Assembly: GCA_019096195.1 (NCBI GenBank)
Contig: JAGTXK010000239.1
Span: 868,001-932,000 of the forward strand
Direction: 5' to 3'
Length of the DNA stretch: 64,000 nucleotides
Source: Boletus sp. NGJ
Taxonomy: Eukaryota; Basidiomycota; Agaricomycetes; Boletales; Boletaceae
Positions 49,496 through 60,083 of this stretch are shown in pieces. How positions within the stretch are numbered: position 1 is the first letter of the stretch; the number at the start of each line of letters is the position of its first letter. The notes below the pieces were generated by a model. It was not told the DNA's origin and made no database searches. It worked only from the letters and a program-made list of their open reading frames with translations. The translations under genes were made by a program, and so were the position numbers.

Positions 49496-49761
49496 CAGTA
49501 AATACAGGATTTTATCATAGTGCTCATAGTGCCATAGTAGTTTCATAGTAGTCATAGTAGTTTCATAGACAACTCATAGTGTTCATAGTATCATAGTATT
49601 GAAAGTGTATTCATGGTATCCATAGTATATTCATAGTGTTCATAGTATCATAGTATCATAGCATTTCATAGCATTCATAGTACATTCATAGCAGTCATAA
49701 TCATAGTAGTAATTTTAAGCTAATCCTAATCCTAATCCTAATCCTAATCCTAAATCAAAAG
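49496..49761 (+). repeat. Single-ended copy of a small inverted-repeat element
   Basis: Begins CAGTAAATACAGGATTT, continues with CATAGTAT-type repeats (about 49520-49710) and ends in five copies of cctaat followed by cctaaatcaaaag. The whole block is the reverse complement of 51816-52103. The right-hand end of this copy is not found. Confidence 0.8.
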
Positions 49762-50170
49762 AGATCTTTATCCTTGAACCTGAATCTTTGAATTTTCTTT
49801 ACAGTCAAAAATGTTTGTATTTTTAGATTCTTCATTGATATATTTACATAAAATGTTGTTAGGTCTTCTCCTCTCACCTCCCCTCAATGTGCCCAATCTG
49901 TTGCTTGCCAAACTAAACATGATCAATGTCAGCTTGGTTCTTCTCCATCCTGTTGTCATCCCACTCCTGTCAGGCAACCAATGCCTACTGCATTAGTAGT
50001 GAGTTTTTTTTGATGTGTTGTAAATGTTTAAAGGCTAAGCATAAATCTAGACCCATCCTCCTGTTCCTATTCATCAATATCCTGGAATACCCCATCATCA
50101 GATTGCACATCATAATACACAACATATGTATTGCAACCAGATGTCACTATCACCATCACCACCACCACCA
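49762..50170. other. Unassigned sequence ending in a CCA microsatellite
   Basis: No gene recognised. From about 50150 to 50172 a short CAC/ACC microsatellite directly abuts the family-B LTR fragment. Confidence 0.4.
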
Positions 50171-50373
50171 CCATGTCATACCCAGTACCTTATGACATCA
50201 TAGCATAGCATGGTCTGTGCACCGTTACTGGTAGTATATAAGTAGCTGATAGTGTACCATATACTTTCCTTAGTCTTAATATTACCTCTTTCTCTCTTGC
50301 ATATTATCTTAGTTGGCAATGCTCGAGATATCAGACATAGGCTTCATCCTTCCCTTGTTGGTTGTTCCTTTTA
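50171..50373. repeat. Family-B LTR fragment (3' part)
   Basis: About 200 bases matching the end of family-B copies, closest to copy 3 (shares ggcttcatccttc and GTTGTTCCTTTTA). Includes the TATA-like tatataag. Fossil. Confidence 0.75.
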
Positions 50374-50607
50374 CTAACCCAGCCAATACTGATGACCAGC
50401 TCAAGACTATGCCTGACACCACAGATGTTGCACCAATAGATGCAGATGGCACCATCAAGCAGGCTGGTGAGCCTGTTCCTGACAAGGAACCTGATTTCAA
50501 GGGTTTCTCAGGTTACAATATCAATGAGCTTGGAGCCAATGGGACAGAAAATCCAGAGATGGGTGGACAGAAAGAGGAAGAGGAAGAGGAAGAGGAAGAG
50601 GAAGAGA
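50374..50607. other. Short unassigned stretch ending in a GAGGAA repeat
   Basis: It reads on the plus strand in the same frame as the polymerase fragment that follows (Asp/Pro-rich, then a run of Glu encoded by gaggaa repeats at about 50574-50605). No match to the polymerase is seen until after the Glu run. Confidence 0.4.
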
Positions 50608-51239
50608 GTGTGAAAGGATGCCGCATACCATTCGGATTCTGTCATTGGACACTGCTGCACTTTATGAAGGATGACTTCAGTCCTGAAGCAAGAGGGTTTG
50701 TGGAGAACTCCTACTTGAGAGGGTTGATGCCTCAAGAGTTCTTTTTCCATGCCATAGCTGGTCAAGAGGGATTGATCAACATGGCTGTCAAGACTGCCAA
50801 AACTGGTTATATCCAGCGACATCTTGTCAAGGCACTAGAGGATGTCATGGTTTGTTATGATGGTACCATGCAGAACTCCCTTGGAGATCTTGTTCAGTTC
50901 ATTTACAGTGAAGACAGGATGAATGACACATTCATCAGTAAAAACAGGACTAACTGTCCAGTGCTGGACAGTACTGGACAGTAACATAGTGCTCATAGTG
51001 AGGGTCCAACTGGATAGTGGTTTGATAGTACTATGATAGTGTCTCATACTCTGTTTATAGTATGGCCATAGTCTGTCATAGTATTCTCATAGTACTTTTA
51101 TAGTGGTCATAGTATTCTCATAGTATCTCATAGTGTCTCATAGTATTCTCATAGTACTTCCATAGTGTCTCATAGTATTCTCATAGTACTTCCATAGTGG
51201 TCATAGTGATGCCATAGTATACATAGTGCTTCCATAGTG

Positions 51240-51390
51240 GCTTAGCAATCCTAATCCTAATCCTAATCCAATTTCAAGCCAATTCTAATTTCAAATTCAA
51301 TCAAATATTAATTCTATTAATTCTAATTCTAATTCTAATCCCAGTCCCAATCCCAATCCTAATCCTAATCCTAATCCTAATGATTTACAA
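51240..51390. repeat. CCTAAT hexamer array
   Basis: Runs of cctaat at 51246-51270 and 51350-51382 with derived taattct and cccaat units between. Mirrored by ggatta runs at 51826-51862. Confidence 0.8.
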
Positions 51391-51815
51391 AGTGAAGTGT
51401 TGACTTCATGTAACGAGTAGAGAAGGATAAAATTAAAAAACAAGAGGGTGTGGGAATGTTTTTGAAGTCTGGCTTGTTTATATAAGAATGGTGGCACAAA
51501 CATTGGCAAACAATGTTCGCTTTTTTAACACTGAGTGTGGGAAAATGGACTTGGATATTTTTTTTGAGTGTAGGTCTACACTTTTGGTACACATTGTGAT
51601 TACACTTTTACTACACTTTGGTGCGCATTTTTGATACACTTTTGGTACACTTTGTTTGCTACACTGTACTACACTCTGCTACACTTTTATTTGCTTTTGT
51701 TTACTACACTCTGTTTGCTACACTGTACTACACTCTTTCCTATACTTTTTGTACAACATTTGACTACACATTTGACTACACTTTTTGTGCACTTTTTGAC
51801 TACACATTTTGTATG

Positions 51816-52103
51816 CTTTTGATTTAGGATTAGGATTAGGATTAGGATTAGGATTAGGATTAGCTTAAAATTACTACTATGACTATGACTACTATGAATG
51901 TACTATGAATGCTATGAAATGCTATGATACTATGATACTATGATACTATGATACTATGAACACTATGAATATACTATGGATACCATGAATACACTTTCAA
52001 TACTATGATACTATGAACACTATGAGTTATCTATGAAACTACTATGACTACTATGAAACTACTATGGCACTATGAGCACTATGATGAAATCCTGTATTTA
52101 CTG
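51816..52103 (-). repeat. Right inverted arm of the small element
   Basis: Contains ggatta hexamers (51826-51862), then ctatga-type repeats (51875-52090) and the terminal tcctgtatttactg. It is the reverse complement of 49496-49761 with few differences. Confidence 0.8.
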
Positions 52104-53103
52104 ATGTTCATCAAACAGCAGAAGATTGATACATTCGGGATGTCAGACAAGGAGTTCAAACACAACTACTGGGTGGACATGATGGATAAAGAAGGAGGGT
52201 TTTTGCCAGGTGTACTGCAGATTGGGATCAATGACAGCTCATTGGAGTTGCAGGGCAGGTTGGATGAAGAATACACATGGCTCATACAAGATCACCATGA
52301 CCTGAGAACATTCATATTCCCCCACGCAGACGGTCTCACACTACATTACCTCCCTGTTAATCTCCAGTGTATCATCTAGAATGCTACCCAAATCTTCCAT
52401 ATTGATTGGCAGAAATCCAGTGACCTCGAGCCTTCTTATATTGTCAATGCTGTACATATATCAGCTTATCGAGTAACTCGTTGCTATCCCTGGGGATGAC
52501 CCACTAAGCAAGAAAGTGCAAGTCAATGCCTCACTCACCTTCTGCATGCATGTACATGTGACACTAGCAACACAACACATGCTGGAACAGTACCATCTAA
52601 ATCAGAAGGCGTTTGAGTGGGTGATGGGAGAAATTGAAGCCAAATTTAACCAGTCACTCGTGAACCCTGGTGAGGTGTGCCACAGCTCACCACACAGTCA
52701 ATTGGTGAATCAGCCAACCAGATGATGCTGAACACATTCCACTATGCTGGTGTCTCCAGCAAAAATGTGGCTCTGGGTGTGCCACATCTGAAAGAGATTA
52801 TCAATGTCACCACCAATATCAAGACGCTGTCACTCTCAGTGTACTGCCTGGCACCAGAATTTGTGGAGAGTAGTACACTGGCAAAGAATGTAGAGCAGGA
52901 GTTGGCATATACTTCACTCTGAACTGCCACTGCTGCTGTGCAAATCTGGTGCTCTCATGTGCTGTTTGTTTGAGGAAATGGTGGAAATCTTGATGGAAGC
53001 TACAGCTGTAGGAGAGAAGATGGCTGTCACACACCAATGGGAACAATGGTGCTTTTGATGTTGCCCTGGATTCAACACAGCTATATGAGGGTGTTGTGTA
53101 GTA

Positions 53104-53278
53104 CAGTCAACTCTGTAATAACCCATACCTCTCGGGACAGGCCCAGGGGTATGGCTTATAGAAGAGTATGGATTTTGATTGAGGCTGGAAGCACTGAAAA
53201 AGAATTTTGGGAATGGAAAATTATGTGTTTTCACAGAGTATGGGCTATACCCTGTATGGGTTATGACAGAGTCAACTG
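53104..53278. mobile_element. Small mariner/pogo-like MITE
   Basis: 175 bases bounded by CAGTCAACTCTG and its inverse CAGAGTTGACTG-type end (CAGAGTCAACTG). The similarity extends inward (ataacccatac against gtatgggttat), and TA flanks both sides (53102-53103 and 53279-53280). The TA target and ends starting CAGT fit Tc1/mariner-pogo elements. No coding capacity. Confidence 0.75.
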
Positions 53279-53280
53279 TA

Positions 53281-54126
53281 GTAGTGTCATTGACTTCAAT
53301 ACTACTTGTACTAATACACACTGTGGTTAACTACTTATACACTGAACCTGCTTGGAATCAGTTTGATAATGTGCTTGATCTCAATAATGTTTGCTTATGT
53401 TACTTGACACTGCTGAAACTGCTGAGCTGCTTGGCAAGAATGACTAAGTAATGTGAAGATTTGCTGATGTAAGGAACACTGGACATTCACGCACGATTCC
53501 GGCTCGGACAGACTCAGCGGTCGTCAATGTACACAGCCAATTCAACAAGGCGTTTACCACATATTTGCCGAAAATTCTTTGTGTGTCCCATATACGATGA
53601 CAAACATGTCTCAACAGAGCAGCGTACAACCATTTGAGTCATCATTGGTTAGGCATCACTAATTGTATATCTGGTTTACCTGGAATGTCTGAGGTCCGTC
53701 TGAGGTCAGTGGTGGCACCAATAAGCCTTTATGTAATATTCAGCCCACGGTGGCACCCGTCTCGCCAGCATGTCACACGGGAGGTGTGATCAGCGGACGG
53801 CAAAAATGACATGGTAACACCACGCCGTTTGTTCCACAAACACCATTGCTATGTCCGACGGACATAGGCGTTGACATGCGTTGGTATGAGGGATGTCGAT
53901 GACATACGAGCTGATGTGTGGCAGCTGCAGAACAAACAACCGGAGTGTGACATCCAAGCCAAAGTGGGCGAAACAGGTTATGATTGACATACACAGTACA
54001 GTAGAAGAGGATACAAAGCTACGGACTGGAGCGGATTGATGTAGAAAAGAAATATTCAATGCTTTCCTTCAGTTCGTCCAAAATAAATTGACGAACTGCG
54101 ATGGACCCCTGGCTGTCCCTCAGCTG
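53281..54126. other. Transition from repeat island to genic right arm, no gene seen
   Basis: CpG becomes frequent again from about 53480. No exon recognised on either strand. It contains tctgaggtcagt at 53699-53710, which recurs inverted at 61950-61961. Confidence 0.4.
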
Positions 54127-54817
54127 CTACAGTCCAGGATCTCCGAGCCATGTTGTGATGAATGTACCATCCATGTTGATGCGTGCATCCCACTCATCCC
54201 ATTTTCCGCCTGGGAAAGATGGATAAGTCGCAACAAATACCATCCAGAAAAAGTCCAGCATAAGTTCGGCGTGATCCCTGTCAATGTGCTTGGCAAATTC
54301 CAGGAGGGTGAGCTGAATTTCGTCCAAGAGGCAGCGCCAGTCTTGTTCATTCTGATGGTCAAAGTATCTTCTCAGTGGAAAAAAGGTGAACATGTCCTGC
54401 GATGGGATTTTTTTGTGTCAATGCATTCTTCGGTCCTGATTTAAGACTTACTGCTTGGGGGCGTAATCCGGCGTATTTGCGTCGTAATTTATCGCTTGGA
54501 AAAGTGCTTTCTCCTCCAACGACGGGGAAGAGTTGCCCAGCGAATTCATCAGGAAGTTTGACAATTATTTGAATTGGCTGAGATGTTTGTTAGTTGGAGG
54601 AAGCTGATGTCGACACTGAACATACAACGCGGGAGGGTAGGAGCGTGACAATGCCAGAGAAGTGGATATCCAAAAAAATTGGCTCAACGATGCATCCGTC
54701 ATCAGAGTGAATAGTGTCAGCAAATACTGTAATTGGTGACATGGCGCTGAGGGGGACGATGTTGTGTTGATCATCGGTTGACTGAAACAGCGTGGGGGGA
54801 AACGACGAATGGATCAT
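54127..54817 (-). CDS. Hypothetical protein, three exons
   Basis: Not recognised. Minus-strand exons 54817-54626, 54577-54452 and 54396-54127 join in frame through introns of 48 and 55 bases with GTATGT and GTAAGT donors, giving 195 residues and a stop. Visible features: an N-terminal hydrophobic/acidic part (SPITVFADTIHSDDG), LPDEFAGQLFPVVGGES, a basic stretch (DKLRRKYAGLRPQ), and a helical acidic C-terminal part (LLDEIQLTLLEFAKHID, ELMLDFFWMVFVATYPSFPG). No signal peptide or known domain. The start could lie further upstream. Head-to-head with the transposase-like gene at 55147, 329 bases apart, so the two may share a promoter region or belong to one unit. Confidence 0.6.
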
Positions 54818-55146
54818 GTGACTTGAACTGGCTCCGACCTTCCAGTCACGGTGGTGCTGATCAGATCATCATCGACATCCCCCATCTCCCACCCTGTTTG
54901 CCCGGAAGGAATCGGAATTATTTTACGTACCAAACCTCGTGCAGACAGTAAGGCATGATGGCCTTGCAAATGCAGATTTCTGCTTTTTTCGCCAACTATA
55001 CACTGATAGTGTCTCCTGCCAGGTCTATATCCAGCGCATTCAGCCTCCTGTTGCTGCCACGGTCTGATGCCCAAGTTGTTCAACACCAGGAACCATGATT
55101 CCCTTGATCCAAAAGGTATGTAATAAATGATTCCTCTTGCTGCTCC
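54818..55146. promoter_or_regulatory. Shared upstream region of two divergent genes
   Basis: 329 bases between the divergent starts at 54817 and 55147. No clear TATA box is seen. An alternative minus-strand open frame here has no recognisable content. Confidence 0.35.
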
Positions 55147-58100
55147 ATGGAGGACCAGACCTTCCTTTGTCTAGTATTTGATGTGTCCATCTCGGGGCAA
55201 GTCAATTGCAAGGTTTGCGAGACGTTCACCGGTGTTTCGCATTCGATGCATCGCAACCATGTTTCTGGACACGTTGAGACGAAAAAGCACAAGCGCTCCC
55301 TTCAAGCTCTCCAGACTTCTTTCGACAACATTCCCATGAATATTCTCGCAGCTCCTGTTGAAAAACAGCCTAAATCTCCAATCTTCATTGGTCCCATGTT
55401 TCTCACTGACGACACATGCCCGAAACCACCCCATTCGATGTATCCACAAGCTGAGGAATCCCCTGATGATATGGAGCATCTGCTCGCAGATCTCTGGGGC
55501 AATTCATTATCAGACCGTATGTATGCGTTCACAGATTACTATGAAGAGATACAGAATCAGATGGAGAAGGGGGAAACCCTCATAACGTGCTTGCTGCATC
55601 CAGGTGACGAGCTCGGTCTCAAGACAGACTGTGATACGATGGAAACAAGTGACGATGAAGACGGACTGTTCGATTTTCTTGCACCAGGGATTGAGGGTAT
55701 AAGTGTGAATATTGACATGCAAGGTTTATGCTAACAACTGATCAGGTCCGTTGTTTGGAACAAACCATCGTTCTAGGATGCGGACAACGCGTGTGAGGGA
55801 TGTTGTGGTCCCTTCCAATTCCCCATACTATCCTTGGTGTTCAAAGGCGGTACGTCGTGTCTACTCACTCTCATATATTTCCTGATACTTTGATAGGAAT
55901 TTATCACTCACTTACTGTTCGCTTCCCCTCGGACCCACTTTTCGGATCAGCAGAAGAAGGCCATCCTGGAGTGGGCAACAGCGCTTGGCGCACCAGATGT
56001 CCCCAGTCTTTATGCTGTGAAGTTGACACAAGACCGGATCTCCGAGCTCCTTCAACGTCCAACTGAGAAAGTGATATCTTCATCTGGGAACACGTTCTAC
56101 TTGAACTCGATCAGCAAGGCTATTTCCCTTGTATGTGGGCTAATTGCTCTGATTTCAAATAATCCTAATCGACATTTTCACAGGATTTTTCCAACCCATT
56201 GACTCGATTAACCATGCAAGACTATCCCAAAGACGGACAGGGACGGATGTCTCAGGTGCAGCATGGTAGCAAGATGCTCGTGGATCTCCCTGACGATTTA
56301 GCTCCACCTTCTGTTTGGGTCAATGGGAAGATCTTTTTCGTCGACGAGCTGCTGCAACAGAGCAGAAAAGAATACTTTATCCCAAAGAAGCTGTTTCAGG
56401 CACGAGTCGGTCCAACGTCAGAGACTGAAGTCCTTTCCTTGGGCCATAGGGTCTCGCAGACTGATGTACGTAGTCAAATCTATCACTTCTCTCGATTTCA
56501 CCTGAGCTGGTGCAGAAAGGATTTGCAGTCAATCCAGAGCAAGTCCTTGTCCTTGTCTCAACCTTTTCTTGCACTTTTGAGGAGCTTTCCAGTCGTTTCG
56601 ATGTGTCGGGAGTCACATTCACAGGTTCATTTCATATCTACTCTATTCACTGAAACGGGGGTTGATTGGATGGGATTATCAGAGTCGTCTACTCATTTCC
56701 TAAAGACCATGCCCAATCCACTCTGCACGAAGTCAGGGGGCTGGTTGGTTCTTACCGTGCCCCTTATTATTTTTATGGATGATGTATCGGCAAACATTTC
56801 AAAGCAGTGGAACAAACATCATGTGGTCTACATGTCAAATGCTGCTATGCCACGTGAGATGCTGGAAAAGGAGTTCTGTGTGCGTTTTGTCTCGTTGTCA
56901 CCACATGTGGCCCCTCTTGAGTTGATGCAGGGGTTTCGGGATTCCCTAAGGTATGACACTCCCTCTGCTAGGACTGGCAATTGTATTGATATATGGCACT
57001 CAAAGAAAAGCTGCTGAGACTGGAGTTCTCACGTGGGACTCAAAATATCAAGCAGAAGTCATGTTGATTCCCTACGACCTCTTTCACGCGGGCGACAACC
57101 CAATGCAAGCTGAGGAATGCAGTCATGGGGGCCTGAAATGCAACTTCTTTTGTTGTACTTGCAAGGTTGGTGGAACGATGGCAGCCAAAAAAACAGACGA
57201 TGGGTATACATCAATTTTCAACGTGGGTATTGGCTATTCTTGTCGTACTATCATAATACTTATTTGTTTCCAGTGCGGCGAGCTGCGGACGACCAAAGAA
57301 ACACTTGCAAATATTAAGGAACAGATCGACATGGCTAAACTGTCTGGTGGAACTGAAAAGGTCAGGAACAAAATCAGCACGACTGGCACACATGACGCCG
57401 CAAGTGCTTCTATTGTTCAGCATCTCCTGGAGCTTGGGAAGCATCTGCAAAAACGGACTGCTGGAACGCCCCGCCTAGCTGAAAGTGACGTTCGTGCAGC
57501 CCTGGAGAAGGATCTAGAAGAGCTATTGAAGGGTAAACCGATTGACAACTACATCAACCCATTGCTTGGAATACCTGGTCTCAACATTCACAAGGACACC
57601 CCGACCGAGATTCTCCACACAATCCTTCTTGGGATTGTCAAATATTTTTGGGGTCAAATGACATTTATCTTAGACAAATCCCATTCGCTTGGAACCCTCC
57701 AAGTTCGTCTGGATTCCCTTGCGAAGGATGGATTAGGAGACGTAACACTTGGTGCTGATTATATCGTCCGATACAAAGGGAGTCTTATTGGGCGACACTT
57801 CAAGAGCCTGGCACAAGTTATGCCATATCTAATCTATGATCTCGTACCACGTATGGTCTTGGACGGATGGACTATCATTGGGCGGCTTGTTGTACTTCTC
57901 TGGCACACGGAAATCGAGGACATAGAGACATATTTGGTTTGTACTGACAATATCATACTGACATGGATACTGCTGACTTGACGTTACTGCAGGCAGATTT
58001 GTCGCACGTCATTGAGGACTTCCTGACGATCTCGGCACAGTGTGTACCCAGCATCCTCATCTCAAAGGCAAAATTCCACTTTCTTCTTCATCTCCCCATG

Positions 58101-59767
58101 TACATTCGGCGTTTTGGTCCTCCCATACTTTTCTCCACCGAGCGCTTCGAATCCTTTAATCATGTTTTCCGGCTGTCAGCAATCTTCAGCAATCGCCAGG
58201 CTCCGAGTCGTGATACATGCCATATATTTGCTCGACAAGACGATGTGAAACATATTGTCACCGGAGGTTTCTGGCTCAATCCAAATACCCATTGCTGGGT
58301 CCAAGCAGGCACACACATCCGGGCCTATATAAACGACCACCCAGGTCAGCGGAAATTAATTGGGATACCCGATCTTGCTCCCAAACAACCAGGTGCAACC
58401 CATTTGCCAGCCCGAGTTGCAAATGGGAAGAGGGAAGTCATTTCTCCAGTTGAATGGCAGACGACTGAGGCAGGGAAACACTCTCAATTGGATGTATGTC
58501 AAATCCAGGCAACCGAACTATTCTACTGTGTTGGTTCCATCGTGACCACGGACGGTGACAAAGTTCACCTGGGAGGCTATACCATTTTGCAACACTCATC
58601 CACATCTGAACAGTGGATTGGGCGAGTGATCGAGATTCTCAGTCGCCACGACTCGCCGTACACCGCATCCCACATAGTAGTCACTTGGCTCGAAATCCTC
58701 CCCAACCTACATCCTCGCCTGCAGGTTCCATGCCTTAGAGAAGCTGTACCTGAGCAAAGAATCGTCGTTGCACCGAATGTAGGTCAATCAGCTTTTAATT
58801 CGTCTTCTTGATTGGCTAACAAGATATCAAGGAATTGTATTGCGCAGTAAACATTCAGCACGATTGCGAAACTTCTCACTGCAATACCTTCCGTGATGTG
58901 CACGGTTACCAGGAACGTTTGGCGTCAACATGGATGAAGAAGATTATCGAGCATTCTCCAACCGGCGCATACCTTCTCAACACTCACGCACTCCATAACT
59001 ATCGCCGAGTTCTATCTGTCCTTTCCCCTGACCTTCGCAAACAACTCACAGCAGCTACTGTCACAAACCATGATAACCTGCGATTGCATGCTGCAACGTT
59101 GTTACGTGCTGCAAAAGTAACTGAAGGAGAACCTGTTCCAACTGATTCTGCATTGGGTGCTTCCGAACAACTAGCACCAGCATTTGTCAAAGTCACGGCG
59201 AATGGAAAGAGAAAGGCATCCAGGATGGCGAAAGTGAAGGGGAAGGGGAAGGGAGGAACCCCCGAAGTTGCCCCAGATAACACTGCAGCACCAACCTCAG
59301 CCAATCATGCCACTGTGGAGTCAATGTCCAATCCCGGTGCCCCCAGCGCCCTCCCTATTCAGACATCCAATCCTACCACCACAGCATCAATATCCAGTCA
59401 CAGTGCCTCAAGTGCTCTACCTGTTCTGGCCCCCCGTATTCTGGATGCCTCCAGCAACCCTGCCCCAGGTGGTTTGTTCCTTCCATCTTCGTCTATTCAA
59501 GGTTCTGGTCACATTGTCTCGAGTGTTATACTCCCACAAATCTATTCTATTCCAGTGTATCTGGCTCCAGCCCACTATTATAGTCACAGAGCCTCAATCG
59601 CACCGCCTGCACTTCCTCCCGGTTACATGGCTCCACCTCCTGCCCACTATTACACAATTCCCCCACACCTATCGGCACCAGGTTACTATACAATTCTACA
59701 TCCCCATGCACCTGTGCCTCTACAGGTGCCTCCTGGTCAAGGGGGTTCTTACTTAGTTGGACCATAG
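55147..59767 (+). CDS. CMC/Plavaka-like transposase-family protein, open ten-exon gene
   Basis: Exons 55147-55696, 55746-55849, 55897-56130, 56184-56465, 56507-56624, 56683-56950, 57006-57222, 57274-57936, 57993-58778, 58832-59767; total 4158 bases, 1385 residues, open throughout. Order: zinc-finger-like C-x2-C...H...H (CKVCETFTGVSHSMHRNH), acidic linker, conserved VDLPDDLAPPSVWVNGK, then a transposase-like core: IIFMDDVSANISKQWNKHH (candidate catalytic Asp), VYMSNAAMPREMLEKEF, SPHVAPLELMQGFRDSL, NPMQAEECSHGGLKCNFFC then CTCKVGG, GIPGLNIHKDTPTEILHTIL, KFHFLLHLPMYIRRFGPPIL and FSTERFESFNHVFRLSAIFS, then a Pro/Ser/His-rich tail. The block order parallels Plavaka. Transposition or a tamed host role cannot be told apart. 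The neighbour at 60084 may be its partner. Confidence 0.8.
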
Positions 59768-60083
59768 CATACTTGTCCATTTCATATGTTTCCGCCATTG
59801 ATACATTGAGATTCGTTGTCCTACACTATCAACCAACGCTAGTATGTGCGAGTTTCGGTCAAAGGTCAAAGAATACATCTGCTCTTGACAGTTTTGAACG
59901 TTGCGAATTCCAGCGCTGTGTTAGAGATAAGATAGACTGAAGTGCTTTTCGTTTACTTATACCCACGTGACCAGTTTGCCTGACGCAAACTTTGTCACCA
60001 CAGTGACCACACCTTGGACACGTTCGCTGAGCGCCACAGCTTCCCATCACCCTTGTTCACCCAACTCTGTCCTGTGGGTTACG
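59768..60083. other. Spacer between the transposase-like gene and its partner
   Basis: 316 bases, presumed 3' end of the first gene and 5' region of the second. Short minus-strand open frames have no recognised content. No TATA box identified. Confidence 0.4.

Larger units (their letters stand above)
50936..52103. mobile_element. Non-autonomous inverted-repeat element inside the RPB1 fragment
   Basis: 1168 bases. Ends CAGTAAAAACAGGA and (reversed) CAGTAAATACAGGA; both ends then run through CATAG-type arrays into blocks of cctaat/ggatta hexamers. Flanking 8-bp sequences acattcat (50928-50935) and atgttcat (52104-52111) match at six of eight bases, compatible with an old hAT-type duplication. 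Taking one copy out restores the RPB1 frame as TFIKQQKIDTFG. No transposase inside. The middle (51550-51815) is a degenerate tacact-rich stretch. Confidence 0.7.
50608..52960 (+). pseudogene. RNA polymerase II largest subunit (RPB1) fragment, decayed and split
   Basis: Two collinear pieces match the central catalytic region of RPB1. Piece 1 (50608-50950): [77 protein letters not shown]. Piece 2 (52104-52960): [81 protein letters not shown] (bridge to the trigger-loop region) and [12 protein letters not shown]. Between them lies an inverted-repeat element (50936-52103). No introns are evident. Several stops and frame changes occur, for example after NLQCII near 52378 and around 52500. The rest of RPB1 is absent, so this is a captured or duplicated fragment, not the working gene. 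Confidence 0.88.

Noticed and set aside
50374-50607. Asp/Glu-rich frame read as an N-terminal extension of RPB1
   Set aside because: RPB1 has no such acidic run at this position; the frame joins only by chance through a gaggaa repeat.
51297-51509. Minus-strand open frame with alternating Leu-Gly and Leu-Glu
   Set aside because: It is a translation of the cctaat/aattct hexamer array, not a gene.
51618-51827. Plus-strand frames rich in Tyr, Thr, Leu and Phe
   Set aside because: They follow from the tacact-rich low-complexity middle of the small inverted-repeat element.
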